From: an uncultured Balneolaceae bacterium
GTDB lineage: Bacteria > Bacteroidota > Rhodothermia > Balneolales > Balneolaceae
Length of the DNA stretch: 41,611 nt
Direction of reading: 5' to 3'
Assembly: GCA_938091655.1 (NCBI GenBank)
Contig: CALKOA010000015.1
Coordinates: 1-41,611 of the forward strand
Below, in pieces: positions 34,274 through 41,611 of this stretch (within the stretch, counting starts at the first letter, position 1; every line of letters starts with the position of its first letter). Below the pieces are notes generated by a model. It ran no database searches, was not told the DNA's origin, and saw only the letters and a list, made by a program, of their open reading frames with translations. The position numbers and the translations under genes were made by a program.

Positions 34274-37159
34274 TTATTCGTTCCCTTCTTGAACAGGCTC
34301 TATGATATCTCCCTTCTCGGTTACATCCACAACCTCATAACCTAGGGCTTTTAGTTTATCGCGATTACTCGCTCCATCACCTACCACCAAAATGTATGCG
34401 TTATCAGTATTTAGGTACTTTCTGGCTAGCGTATTGATTTCCTCTCGCGTAATACTCTGAATGATTTCAGCTTGTTTGTCTACATAGGAGCCGTCTAAAT
34501 TATATCGGATGATGTTACCCAAGAAGCCGGCTTTTTGAAAGGGTGTTTCATAACGACGTGCATCTCGCTGGCCAATAGAGTTTCTCATAAAATTGAGTTC
34601 ATCATTGGTAATCCCATTTTCTTGGAAGCCTTTGATTTCTTTTATAAACTCTACTACAGCACTATCAGTAGCACTGGCTTTGATACCTGCCGAGGCCGTA
34701 AATTGACTCCCTCGATCATTTCCACTAAACCCAGAGCGAGCGCCATACGTCCAACCTTTGTCTTCCCGTAGGTTTAGATTAATTCGGCTATTAAATGCCC
34801 CCCCTAAGCTATAGTTCATTAAGCTGGTCTTGAAGTACTCACCGGTGGCATCGTAGGTCATATCAGAAAGGTAACCAATGCGTATTTCAGATTGTGGGGC
34901 ACCCACTTTGTCCATAAGATACACTTTTGTATAGTCTCCGGGCTTTGGCTCGGGTAAGTCAGGTATCTCTACATTTTTGCTTTCCCAATTGTTTAAGAAA
35001 GCTAGGCTAGAGAGTGCTTCTTCTTCTGAAATATCACCAACCACCACTACTTCTGAAATTTCTGGAGACATGTAGGATTCATAGAAGGCTCGAACATCTT
35101 CAACGGTAATTCGACTCACTGTTTCCTCGAGACCAGAGGTTGGGACCGAGTAAATATGTTCATCTCCATAAAGTAAGCGGCTGTAGATTTGGCTGGCTAC
35201 GGCAGCAGGATTCTGATATGAAGCACGAATGCTTTCTAGTTGCTGTTGCTTAACCCGATTAAAGTCGTCCTCTGTAAAGGCTGGTCGGTAGAGTATTTCT
35301 TCCAAAAGTTCCATAGTTCGGATCAAATTCTTGCTTAGAGTACTTACCCCGATTACTGTTTCACTTCTGCCACCTGATACAGAAATGGAACTGGCCACAA
35401 GGCGCAATTCTTCGGAAATCTCCTCCGAACTGTAATTTTGGGTACTTTCATTCATCAACGCAGCAGTTAAGGATGCAAGACCAGCTTTTTGTGGGTCGTT
35501 TGCATCCAATTCATGTCCACCTTTAATGTATAATTGTACATTAACGGTGGGTACTTCGTTTGATTCGGTCCCAATAAGTTGAATTCCGTTCTCAAAGCTA
35601 GCTCTCCAATAATCTGGTACCTGTACTAAAGGAGCGGTGCCAGGTGTCGGTTTTACGCTACGATCAAAGCTATCTCCTTCTGGACGTGAGTAGGATAGGC
35701 CGGTATAATCTGTGGTAGGAAATGGGTTGTCTCCATCTTTTTGTGCAACATAGTTGTCGGGGGCTGCGGGCGCAGTTGCCCCTCCATCATTAGGTAGCAC
35801 ACTAAGTAAGACACCAGGTTTGTTATAAATGTATTCGTTAAAAACCCGCATGATATCTTCTTTGGTCACAGCCAAATAACGGCTTAAGTCCTCTTCTATA
35901 TAATTAGCATTGCCAGCAATAGTCTGATAATCAGCTAATTGAGAAACTTTACCGCTAACAGAAGTTAGGCCATTAATAAAGCTAGATTCGAAGCTAGCTT
36001 TAATCTTTGTTAAGTCATTATCACTTACTCCTTCCGTTGCAAATTCATCTAAAATGACTCTCATTTCTTGCTCAAAATCGGCTAGAGTTTGGCCTGGAAA
36101 TGGCAGTACAAACATAGTAAACTCACCAGCTAATTCACTTACTGGATGAAATACAGAGGCTTGAATGGCTTTTTGGGTGAGGATAAATTTTTTAAACAAG
36201 TAGGAACTTCTACCAGTGCCAAGAATTTGGGCTAAGAAATCAAGAGGTGCTTCATCTGGATGGAAGCGGGGTACCGTTGGGTAGGTTGCTAAAAGTGCTG
36301 GAAACCGGATATTGTTATCTACATAAGAAACATAGCGGTCTGCGTCGAGCTGAACAGGCTCCAAAGTCATATTCTCAACTTCAGGCCCTCTTGGGATGAC
36401 GCCAAAATATTTTTCAACCATGGGAATGACTTCTTCCGCGGTTACATTTCCACCGATGGTAAGGGTGGCGTTATTTGGACCATACCACCGCATAAAGAAT
36501 TTTTTTAGATCGTCCACATCGACCCGGTCAAGATCTTCCAATTTCCCAATAGTAAGCCAAGAATAAGGATGGCCAAAGGGGTACAAGGTTTCAGCGGTGA
36601 GTTCACTCCATCGGCCATATGCAGCGTTGTCGTAGTTTTGACCTTTTTCATTTTTTACGGTTTCTCGCTGAATCTCAAACTTCTTCTGGGTTACTGCATC
36701 TAAGAAAAATCCCATTCGATCAGCCTCTAACCAAAGTACCACTTCTAGTTGGTTACTAGGCACGGTTTGATAGTAATTAGTTCGATCTCGGTTGGTGGAT
36801 CCGTTTAAGGTTCCTCCCGCATCACTAATGATTTTAAAGTGTTCTTCATCGGCTACATTTTCAGAACCTTGAAACATCATATGCTCAAAAAAGTGAGCAA
36901 ATCCAGACTTATACAGTTCTTCTCTTGCTGATCCTACATGATAAGTTATGTCTACATGAACCAAAGGATCTGAATCATCCTCATGAACAATAACAGTGAG
37001 CCCATTGTCCAGTTCAAACTTTTTGAATGGTATAATAATTCCGTCATGTTTCTCTGTTAAATTAATTTCTTCAATCAAACTTGTTTGAGCTTTTAAATGA
37101 AGCATACTTGTTGGTAATATGGTTATTAATAAAGTGATTTTTAAAAGTTGATTAAGCAT
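34274..37159 (-). CDS. Secreted M16 family zinc metallopeptidase, two-repeat
   Basis: 961-residue pitrilysin-family peptidase with a signal peptide (residues 1-25, ending LKAQ). The first M16 repeat has the inverted zinc motif H89-F-F-E92-H93 (GFAHFFEHMMFQG), with the distal glutamate in RETVKNEKG (E166/E171). A second M16-like repeat starts at about 530 (FENGIQLIGTESNEVPTVNVQLYIKGG) and lacks HxxEH, as is normal for the non-catalytic half; the segment GWTYGARSGFSGNDRGS is the usual substrate-cradle motif. It probably degrades peptides in the periplasm. ATG at 37159, monocistronic, ended by a strong intrinsic terminator. Confidence 0.93.
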   Translation of the reverse strand: MLNQLLKITLLITILPTSMLHLKAQTSLIEEINLTEKHDGIIIPFKKFELDNGLTVIVHEDDSDPLVHVDITYHVGSAREELYKSGFAHFFEHMMFQGSENVADEEHFKIISDAGGTLNGSTNRDRTNYYQTVPSNQLEVVLWLEADRMGFFLDAVTQKKFEIQRETVKNEKGQNYDNAAYGRWSELTAETLYPFGHPYSWLTIGKLEDLDRVDVDDLKKFFMRWYGPNNATLTIGGNVTAEEVIPMVEKYFGVIPRGPEVENMTLEPVQLDADRYVSYVDNNIRFPALLATYPTVPRFHPDEAPLDFLAQILGTGRSSYLFKKFILTQKAIQASVFHPVSELAGEFTMFVLPFPGQTLADFEQEMRVILDEFATEGVSDNDLTKIKASFESSFINGLTSVSGKVSQLADYQTIAGNANYIEEDLSRYLAVTKEDIMRVFNEYIYNKPGVLLSVLPNDGGATAPAAPDNYVAQKDGDNPFPTTDYTGLSYSRPEGDSFDRSVKPTPGTAPLVQVPDYWRASFENGIQLIGTESNEVPTVNVQLYIKGGHELDANDPQKAGLASLTAALMNESTQNYSSEEISEELRLVASSISVSGGRSETVIGVSTLSKNLIRTMELLEEILYRPAFTEDDFNRVKQQQLESIRASYQNPAAVASQIYSRLLYGDEHIYSVPTSGLEETVSRITVEDVRAFYESYMSPEISEVVVVGDISEEEALSSLAFLNNWESKNVEIPDLPEPKPGDYTKVYLMDKVGAPQSEIRIGYLSDMTYDATGEYFKTSLMNYSLGGAFNSRINLNLREDKGWTYGARSGFSGNDRGSQFTASAGIKASATDSAVVEFIKEIKGFQENGITNDELNFMRNSIGQRDARRYETPFQKAGFLGNIIRYNLDGSYVDKQAEIIQSITREEINTLARKYLNTDNAYILVVGDGASNRDKLKALGYEVVDVTEKGDIIEPVQEGNE

Positions 37160-37264
37160 GATTATGTTATTATTAATTAAATATTCTGTTGATACTTAGA
37201 ACGCATTACGCTATTATTAGAAATAAGTTTCGCAGATTTATAATAAAATTCTATAAGGCTAGAT

Positions 37265-37702
37265 ATGTCAAATGAAACCAAACCATCAGTTGAACTACGT
37301 ATACCCATACTTAAAGATATGGAATTAGTAGCAACCAATACAGCTGATGTGATAGCAAAATACATGCAATTGAGTGAAGAAGAATCGGGTGAAATATCAA
37401 TGGCATTGATTGAAGCAACAATCAACGCTTTTGAACATTCTGAGTCACAAAAAGATATCTTTATAAACTTCACAATTTCGGATGATGAACTAACAATAAA
37501 GGTTATAGATCAAGGTAAAGGGTTTGATAGTAAGGGCATACAAATACCAGATATTGACTCAAAATTAAAGAAACAAGAAAGAAAGAGAGGATGGGGTGTA
37601 ATGCTTATTAAGGAATTGATGGATTCAGTCGATTATGAATCAAGTAATGATGGAACCACACTGACAATGACTAAGAAAAAGAAAAATGAGCAAGATAATT
37701 AG
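37265..37702 (+). CDS. RsbW-like anti-sigma/serine kinase ATPase
   Basis: 145-residue GHKL ATPase domain of the SpoIIAB/RsbW type, which phosphorylates a STAS antagonist and sequesters another partner. ATP-site motifs: N-box EATINAFEH (E50, N54), G1 IDQGKGFD (D82, G84, G86) and G2 RGWGVMLIKELMD (G109, G111). In partner-switching modules it forms complexes with either the antagonist or the target. The 3' end overlaps the STAS gene by 17 bases, so the two are coupled. No sigma factor gene is present, so the target is likely something else; the neighbouring cyclase is the best candidate. The region is visibly A+T-rich. Confidence 0.9.
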   Translation: MSNETKPSVELRIPILKDMELVATNTADVIAKYMQLSEEESGEISMALIEATINAFEHSESQKDIFINFTISDDELTIKVIDQGKGFDSKGIQIPDIDSKLKKQERKRGWGVMLIKELMDSVDYESSNDGTTLTMTKKKKNEQDN

Positions 37703-38021
37703 TACCGAAGAACAAAATAAGTATGTAATAGTCAAAACTGAAGGCTATTTCAATAAAGATCTTGGTGAACTCGTGATATCAGTAGTAGAAGAAAAAGTTC
37801 AAGAAGATAAGTTCCATTTCATTTTAGATCTCGAGCAATCAAAAATTGTCAATAGTATTGGCGCTTCCATCCTTATTGAGGTTATCGAGATTCTTCAAGA
37901 TAAAGATGGAACTTTATCTTTATGCCATATGGCCCCCATAATTGAAAAAACATTTTCTATAATGGGTCTTACAAAGTATTGTAATATCTTTGCTACATTA
38001 GATGAAGCACTTGCGCAGTAA
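37686..38021 (+). CDS. STAS domain anti-sigma factor antagonist (RsbV/SpoIIAA-like)
   Basis: 111-residue single STAS domain. The phosphorylation loop is KIVNSIGASILIEV, with S57 in the position of the serine phosphorylated in SpoIIAA/RsbV (usually DSxGLG; here NSIGAS, so the serine is kept). The unphosphorylated form should bind the kinase at 37265 and release its partner; a SpoIIE-type phosphatase would reverse phosphorylation, and such an enzyme is encoded at 39950-41611. The ATG at 37686 lies inside the kinase gene; the cyclase follows after 24 bases. Confidence 0.9.
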   Translation: MSKIISTEEQNKYVIVKTEGYFNKDLGELVISVVEEKVQEDKFHFILDLEQSKIVNSIGASILIEVIEILQDKDGTLSLCHMAPIIEKTFSIMGLTKYCNIFATLDEALAQ

Positions 38022-38045
38022 TATTATTTAGGGTAGGGTTTACTT

Positions 38046-39953
38046 TTGGTATCAAAAATAATTTCAGATTATAAAAGCAAATACTCTGACTTAGATATTG
38101 ATTGTTCTTTTCACGAGCAAAAAGAATTACTTAAAAGTATCGGTGGGGCAAAATATCTACATGAGGGTAGACAAATACCTTATTATGAAGAGTCGCTAGC
38201 TTTTCTCAAAGATAAATTAGACTCAAATAAGTCTTTAGATACAGAAAATCTTTATTTCATTAATGAAAAAAACAATACGATCAATGTTCCTATCTTTTGT
38301 AATGATGAAATAATTGGTATTGTGTTGGGTCGAAAATCCAATATTAAACCAAATATTATCAATAGTCTCGGTATTCAGCTATCAAGCTTTATCACAAAAA
38401 AATTTTTCACGAAAAAAATAAAGAGTATTGAGTCAAGAGCTAATATTAAAGATTTAGAGTTCGAATCAATAGTCCAACTCACAAATATGCTGAGTTTTTG
38501 CGATAATTTATCTAACGAAACTTTAGAATACATACTGATACATTTAGTCTCGCTTTATGCAGCGTCAAAAGGTATGTTCATCCTTAGAGATACGAACACT
38601 AATATTTATGAAGTTCGGGCTACTTTTGAAATACGGGAAGAGGATATGCCTAGACGAATGTTGACAGATAATAAAGGTCTACTCGCTGAACTGAAAAATA
38701 CAAAGAAAACGTTTCTTGTAGAATCTGATAAATTTAATTTAGTCAAATTTGTTGAGCACAATTCAATTTGTAGCCCAATTTATTTCAGAGGTAACTTGCT
38801 TGGCTGTATAATTTTAGCTGATAAAGAAAGTAGAAAGGGGTTTATACACTTTTCAGATTTAGATGCCAATCTTTTTGATAGTCTGACTAAAGAGATTAGT
38901 TTAACAATCAATAATCTCAAGCTTATTGATGATCTTCAATCAACAAATAGTCTGATTGACAATATAATGACATCTATAGAAGCTGGAATCATAAAGTTTA
39001 CTGAATTTGGCGAAATTGAATACGTAAACAAGAAAGCAATTGAAATTATTGGAATAGAACGAGATCTAATTCAGAACCAACATTATGGAATAATTTTCGC
39101 CGATAATGGGTCATTTCTGGAAGTAATTAGTAATTACGAGTTAGCTGGAACTGACAATCAGGCACAAGTAGTCAAAAATGTACCTTTTAAAAGTATGAAT
39201 GGCACTATTCATACCTTGGATACTACAATAACACCTGTTTACGATAAAAACAAAGACAGATCTGGATATATATTGTCATTTGATGATATTTCAGATATGC
39301 AAAAAGTTAAGACGACTTTTAAAAAATATGTTTCTGGGAATATTGTAGATGAAATCTTGGATGATAATTCGAAAAGTGATTTAGGCGGTACCTTATCAGA
39401 TGCTTGTGTATTATTTGCTGATATTAGAGGTTTTACGGCTTTTTCAGAAAAAACATCAGCATCAGAATTAGTCTCAATATTAAATCAATATTTTACCGAA
39501 ATGATTGACATTGTATATGAATACAATGGCACCTTAGATAAAATTATTGGTGATGAATTAATGGTTTTGTTTGGCGTCCCAAATAATACTGAGCATGATT
39601 GTCAAAATGCTGTCGATTGTGCAATTACTATGTTTAAAAGACTCGACAAATTCAATGAAAAACTAGAAAAATCACACAATCATAAATTGAAGATAGGTGT
39701 AGGCATTCACTATGGTGAAGTAGTTGCTGGAAATATAGGATCAGATAAACAGATGAACTACACTGTTATAGGAGATAATGTTAATCAAGCAGCTAGATTC
39801 TGCTCAAATGCTAGTCCAAATGAGATTGTAATATCAGAGGATGTTTATAATAATATTTCAGATCAGAGTCTATTTAGTGAAAGTATTTTGATCAATGTAA
39901 AAGGTAAACATAATGCAATACCCGTCAGGAAATTTACTCATTCCTCGATTTAA
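38046..39953 (+). CDS. GAF-PAS class III adenylate cyclase
   Basis: 635-residue cytoplasmic signalling enzyme. A divergent N-terminal region (1-130) could hold a degenerate sensor; residues about 150-290 look like a GAF domain, about 303-415 a PAS domain (IMTSIEAGIIKFTEFGEIEYVNKKAIEIIG), then a short helix (TTFKKYVSGNIVDEIL) leads to a class III catalytic domain from about 448. Catalytic residues are all present: metal aspartates D459 (FADIRGFT) and D503, ATP-selecting K499 and D577, and transition-state N580 and R584 (IGDNVNQAARF). So it should make cAMP. The start is TTG at 38046; no ATG lies before the conserved part. It is 24 bases after the STAS gene, and shares a TTAA with the convergent phosphatase stop. 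Confidence 0.9.
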   Translation: MVSKIISDYKSKYSDLDIDCSFHEQKELLKSIGGAKYLHEGRQIPYYEESLAFLKDKLDSNKSLDTENLYFINEKNNTINVPIFCNDEIIGIVLGRKSNIKPNIINSLGIQLSSFITKKFFTKKIKSIESRANIKDLEFESIVQLTNMLSFCDNLSNETLEYILIHLVSLYAASKGMFILRDTNTNIYEVRATFEIREEDMPRRMLTDNKGLLAELKNTKKTFLVESDKFNLVKFVEHNSICSPIYFRGNLLGCIILADKESRKGFIHFSDLDANLFDSLTKEISLTINNLKLIDDLQSTNSLIDNIMTSIEAGIIKFTEFGEIEYVNKKAIEIIGIERDLIQNQHYGIIFADNGSFLEVISNYELAGTDNQAQVVKNVPFKSMNGTIHTLDTTITPVYDKNKDRSGYILSFDDISDMQKVKTTFKKYVSGNIVDEILDDNSKSDLGGTLSDACVLFADIRGFTAFSEKTSASELVSILNQYFTEMIDIVYEYNGTLDKIIGDELMVLFGVPNNTEHDCQNAVDCAITMFKRLDKFNEKLEKSHNHKLKIGVGIHYGEVVAGNIGSDKQMNYTVIGDNVNQAARFCSNASPNEIVISEDVYNNISDQSLFSESILINVKGKHNAIPVRKFTHSSI

Positions 39954-41611
39954 GCAACTTTCTTTATAACAACTAATGTTATATCATCTGGTAAGTCATC
40001 CAGATGAGAACGCCATTTTTTACCTAATGCTAATAGTGCATTTGAAATTTGTTTAGCACTTTTATCAATATTATAAAATATTTCATTATATATAGCTTCA
40101 TAGTCCAACAACTCATTTGATTCATTAGGTAATTCTGGTAAACCGTCTGACATCATTACTAGAATATCACCAACTTCAAAATTATGTTTTTTAGACTCAT
40201 ATTGGGTTCGACTTAATCCACCCAAAGGCAAGTTAGGAATTAACACCTCGTTTAGCTTGTTGTTCTTTGCACTGTATATAAAATAAGGTGGCATTGCAGC
40301 TGAACTTATTTCTATTGAATTCTCTTCAAGTTTAACTACTGATAAACTCATACGAATTCTACCAAAATTCACTTTTTTAACAATGGTATTTAATTTACTT
40401 AGCATGGTGGATGGAGAATTTAATTCAACACCATTTAAACCTGCCTTAGTAACGGAAACCATAATTCCTGAAGTTACCCCATGGCCTGTTGCATCACCAC
40501 ATATACTATAAAGTTTGTCTTCAAACTCAATGAAATCGAAATAATCACCACCCATTTCATTAGCAGATTGTAGATATGTGCTAATATCGAAAATATTTGT
40601 TGCTGGTGTTATTTTAGGTAGTAAGCTTTGTTGTAAATCTCTGGCTTCGTTTAATTCCTTTTCACGTCTTGCTTTTTCAAACTCATCTTTTGCTTTTTCA
40701 ACTCGCCTTTTCTGGATTAACCAATAAATACCGATTATAGCAATAAAATAAAGAAGTAATGCTTGGTAACTAAACCAAAAGGGAGGTTTGTTGGTTATAG
40801 CTATCTCTATTTCATTAAGAGATCGATTTCCATTTGCATCAACAAGGTATATACTTAATTCTGATCCATAATATGGAAGTGAGGAGATAACAATTTGGCT
40901 TCCATTAATGTTTGCATTATAAGGATCATCATTAATACTGTAATAGAATCTATTATTGTCTGATTTGTAGTGGTTACCAATATAAACGTCAAACAACAGT
41001 GATGTTATTTGATAGTCTATCTGTATTTTGTTATCAATAAATTGAATAGGATAAGGATTGTTGAATTTATCATAGCCTATAACTTTGAATAATTTTATTT
41101 CATTTGAAGCATCAATTTCATACAAATCTCCATAATTAAATTGATAAAGACCATCTGTTCCACTTAGTACAATATTTGTGCTATCAATTTGGTGAATAGA
41201 CTTTTTATTGAAAGATGTCATAAAAAGTCCGTCTTCTTCTGTTATTGAGCGGATTTTTCCATCCTTAATTAAATTTATACCTTGCCCACTTTGAACAAAT
41301 AGAATACCATTTTGATTGTAAATATCAGATATATTATTGGATAGTAACCCGTCTTCTTTTGTAATTCTACTAATAGTTTTTGATTCTAAATCAAATGTGT
41401 ATAACCCTCTTCCACTGGTTCCACCGTACATTGTGTTATTCTCTTTATCATAATAGAGATTGTCGATTCTATTTAATGTACTTAGAGCATTAGATCCATT
41501 ATCTGTGAAGTCAAAATTTAATGTATCGTCTAAATTTTCTATTTGGTGAATGGAAAGAGTTTTGATATCACTTGATATCCACAAACTGCTATCAACTCTT
41601 TCAATATCGGT
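39950..41611 (-). CDS. Beta-propeller sensor with SpoIIE-type PP2C phosphatase, 5' end cut
   Basis: 553 codons are visible and the frame is still open at the window edge, so the N-terminus is missing. The visible order is two-component-regulator propeller repeats (LWISSD, MYGGTSGRGLYTFD, ITKEDGLLSNNISDIY, IRSITEEDGL, VLSGTDGLYQF), a Y_Y_Y-like beta-sandwich (ISSLPYYGSELSIYLVDANGNRS), one transmembrane helix (about visible residues 279-301), a short charged coiled-coil, and a SpoIIE/PP2C phosphatase with metal-binding motifs EMGGDYFD, GDATGHGVTSG, MMSDGLPE and DDITLVVI. The propeller should sit in the periplasm and the phosphatase in the cytoplasm, where it would dephosphorylate the STAS protein at 37686. 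Convergent with the cyclase, overlapping four bases. Confidence 0.9.
   Translation of the reverse strand, partial: TDIERVDSSLWISSDIKTLSIHQIENLDDTLNFDFTDNGSNALSTLNRIDNLYYDKENNTMYGGTSGRGLYTFDLESKTISRITKEDGLLSNNISDIYNQNGILFVQSGQGINLIKDGKIRSITEEDGLFMTSFNKKSIHQIDSTNIVLSGTDGLYQFNYGDLYEIDASNEIKLFKVIGYDKFNNPYPIQFIDNKIQIDYQITSLLFDVYIGNHYKSDNNRFYYSINDDPYNANINGSQIVISSLPYYGSELSIYLVDANGNRSLNEIEIAITNKPPFWFSYQALLLYFIAIIGIYWLIQKRRVEKAKDEFEKARREKELNEARDLQQSLLPKITPATNIFDISTYLQSANEMGGDYFDFIEFEDKLYSICGDATGHGVTSGIMVSVTKAGLNGVELNSPSTMLSKLNTIVKKVNFGRIRMSLSVVKLEENSIEISSAAMPPYFIYSAKNNKLNEVLIPNLPLGGLSRTQYESKKHNFEVGDILVMMSDGLPELPNESNELLDYEAIYNEIFYNIDKSAKQISNALLALGKKWRSHLDDLPDDITLVVIKKVA

Overview
The window reads as one contiguous piece of chromosome from a Gram-negative bacterium of the Fibrobacterota-Chlorobiota-Bacteroidota (FCB) superphylum, most likely a Balneolota/Rhodothermota-type relative of the Bacteroidota. 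The evidence is a secreted protease-like protein with a type IX secretion (T9SS) C-terminal sorting domain, a PorX-type response regulator, a long SecA (1129 residues) without a cysteine zinc finger, a YidC with a large periplasmic domain, a SusA-like amylase, and two sites resembling the Bacteroidota promoter (TTG-N20-TAnnTTTG). The rank below superphylum is my inference. No rRNA, tRNA, IS element, phage or CRISPR array was seen. Coding density is very high: the longest gap without a gene is about 225 bases (22160-22384).

Layout. 1-4414 (minus): nadC, nadA, a secreted M20 amidohydrolase and a SusA-like amylase cut by the window edge. 4553-8162 (plus): a NifS-type cysteine desulfurase divergent from nadCA, a DsbA-like lipoprotein, a gamma-carbonic-anhydrase-fold protein and hemW. 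8181-12002 (minus): a putative T9SS-exported metalloprotease, a small HU protein and a HU-transmembrane-LysM fusion. 12057-14051 (plus): trhO and an RluA-type pseudouridine synthase, convergent with an alpha/beta hydrolase. 15057-18560 (plus): a ComEA-like HhH protein, porX, tsaE, an unknown small protein and pnuC. 18580-22159 (minus): the classical rpmH-rnpA-yidC cluster followed by a solitary HsdR-N-like nuclease-fold protein. 22385-26535 (plus): secA and polyphosphate glucokinase. The rest holds DUF456, a POT peptide transporter, glpK-glpF, mnmE-photolyase, an M16 peptidase and, at 37265-41611, a signalling locus.

Connections. NAD supply is covered twice, by quinolinate synthesis (nadA, nadC, with the desulfurase probably building the NadA iron-sulfur cluster) and by nicotinamide-riboside uptake (pnuC); nadB is not in the window. 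Protein export is covered by secA, yidC and porX, with one T9SS cargo. RNA maturation and modification are covered by rnpA, trhO, rluA-like, tsaE and mnmE.

The two most unusual items are: (i) the HU-TM-LysM protein, whose architecture could bridge DNA, inner membrane and peptidoglycan, translationally coupled to a stand-alone HU; and (ii) the locus 37265-41611, which pairs a partner-switching kinase/antagonist (RsbW/STAS) with a GAF-PAS class III adenylate cyclase, and converges on a beta-propeller transmembrane SpoIIE phosphatase. This suggests a sensor-to-cAMP partner-switching circuit without a sigma factor. Both regions are visibly richer in A+T than the surrounding housekeeping genes.
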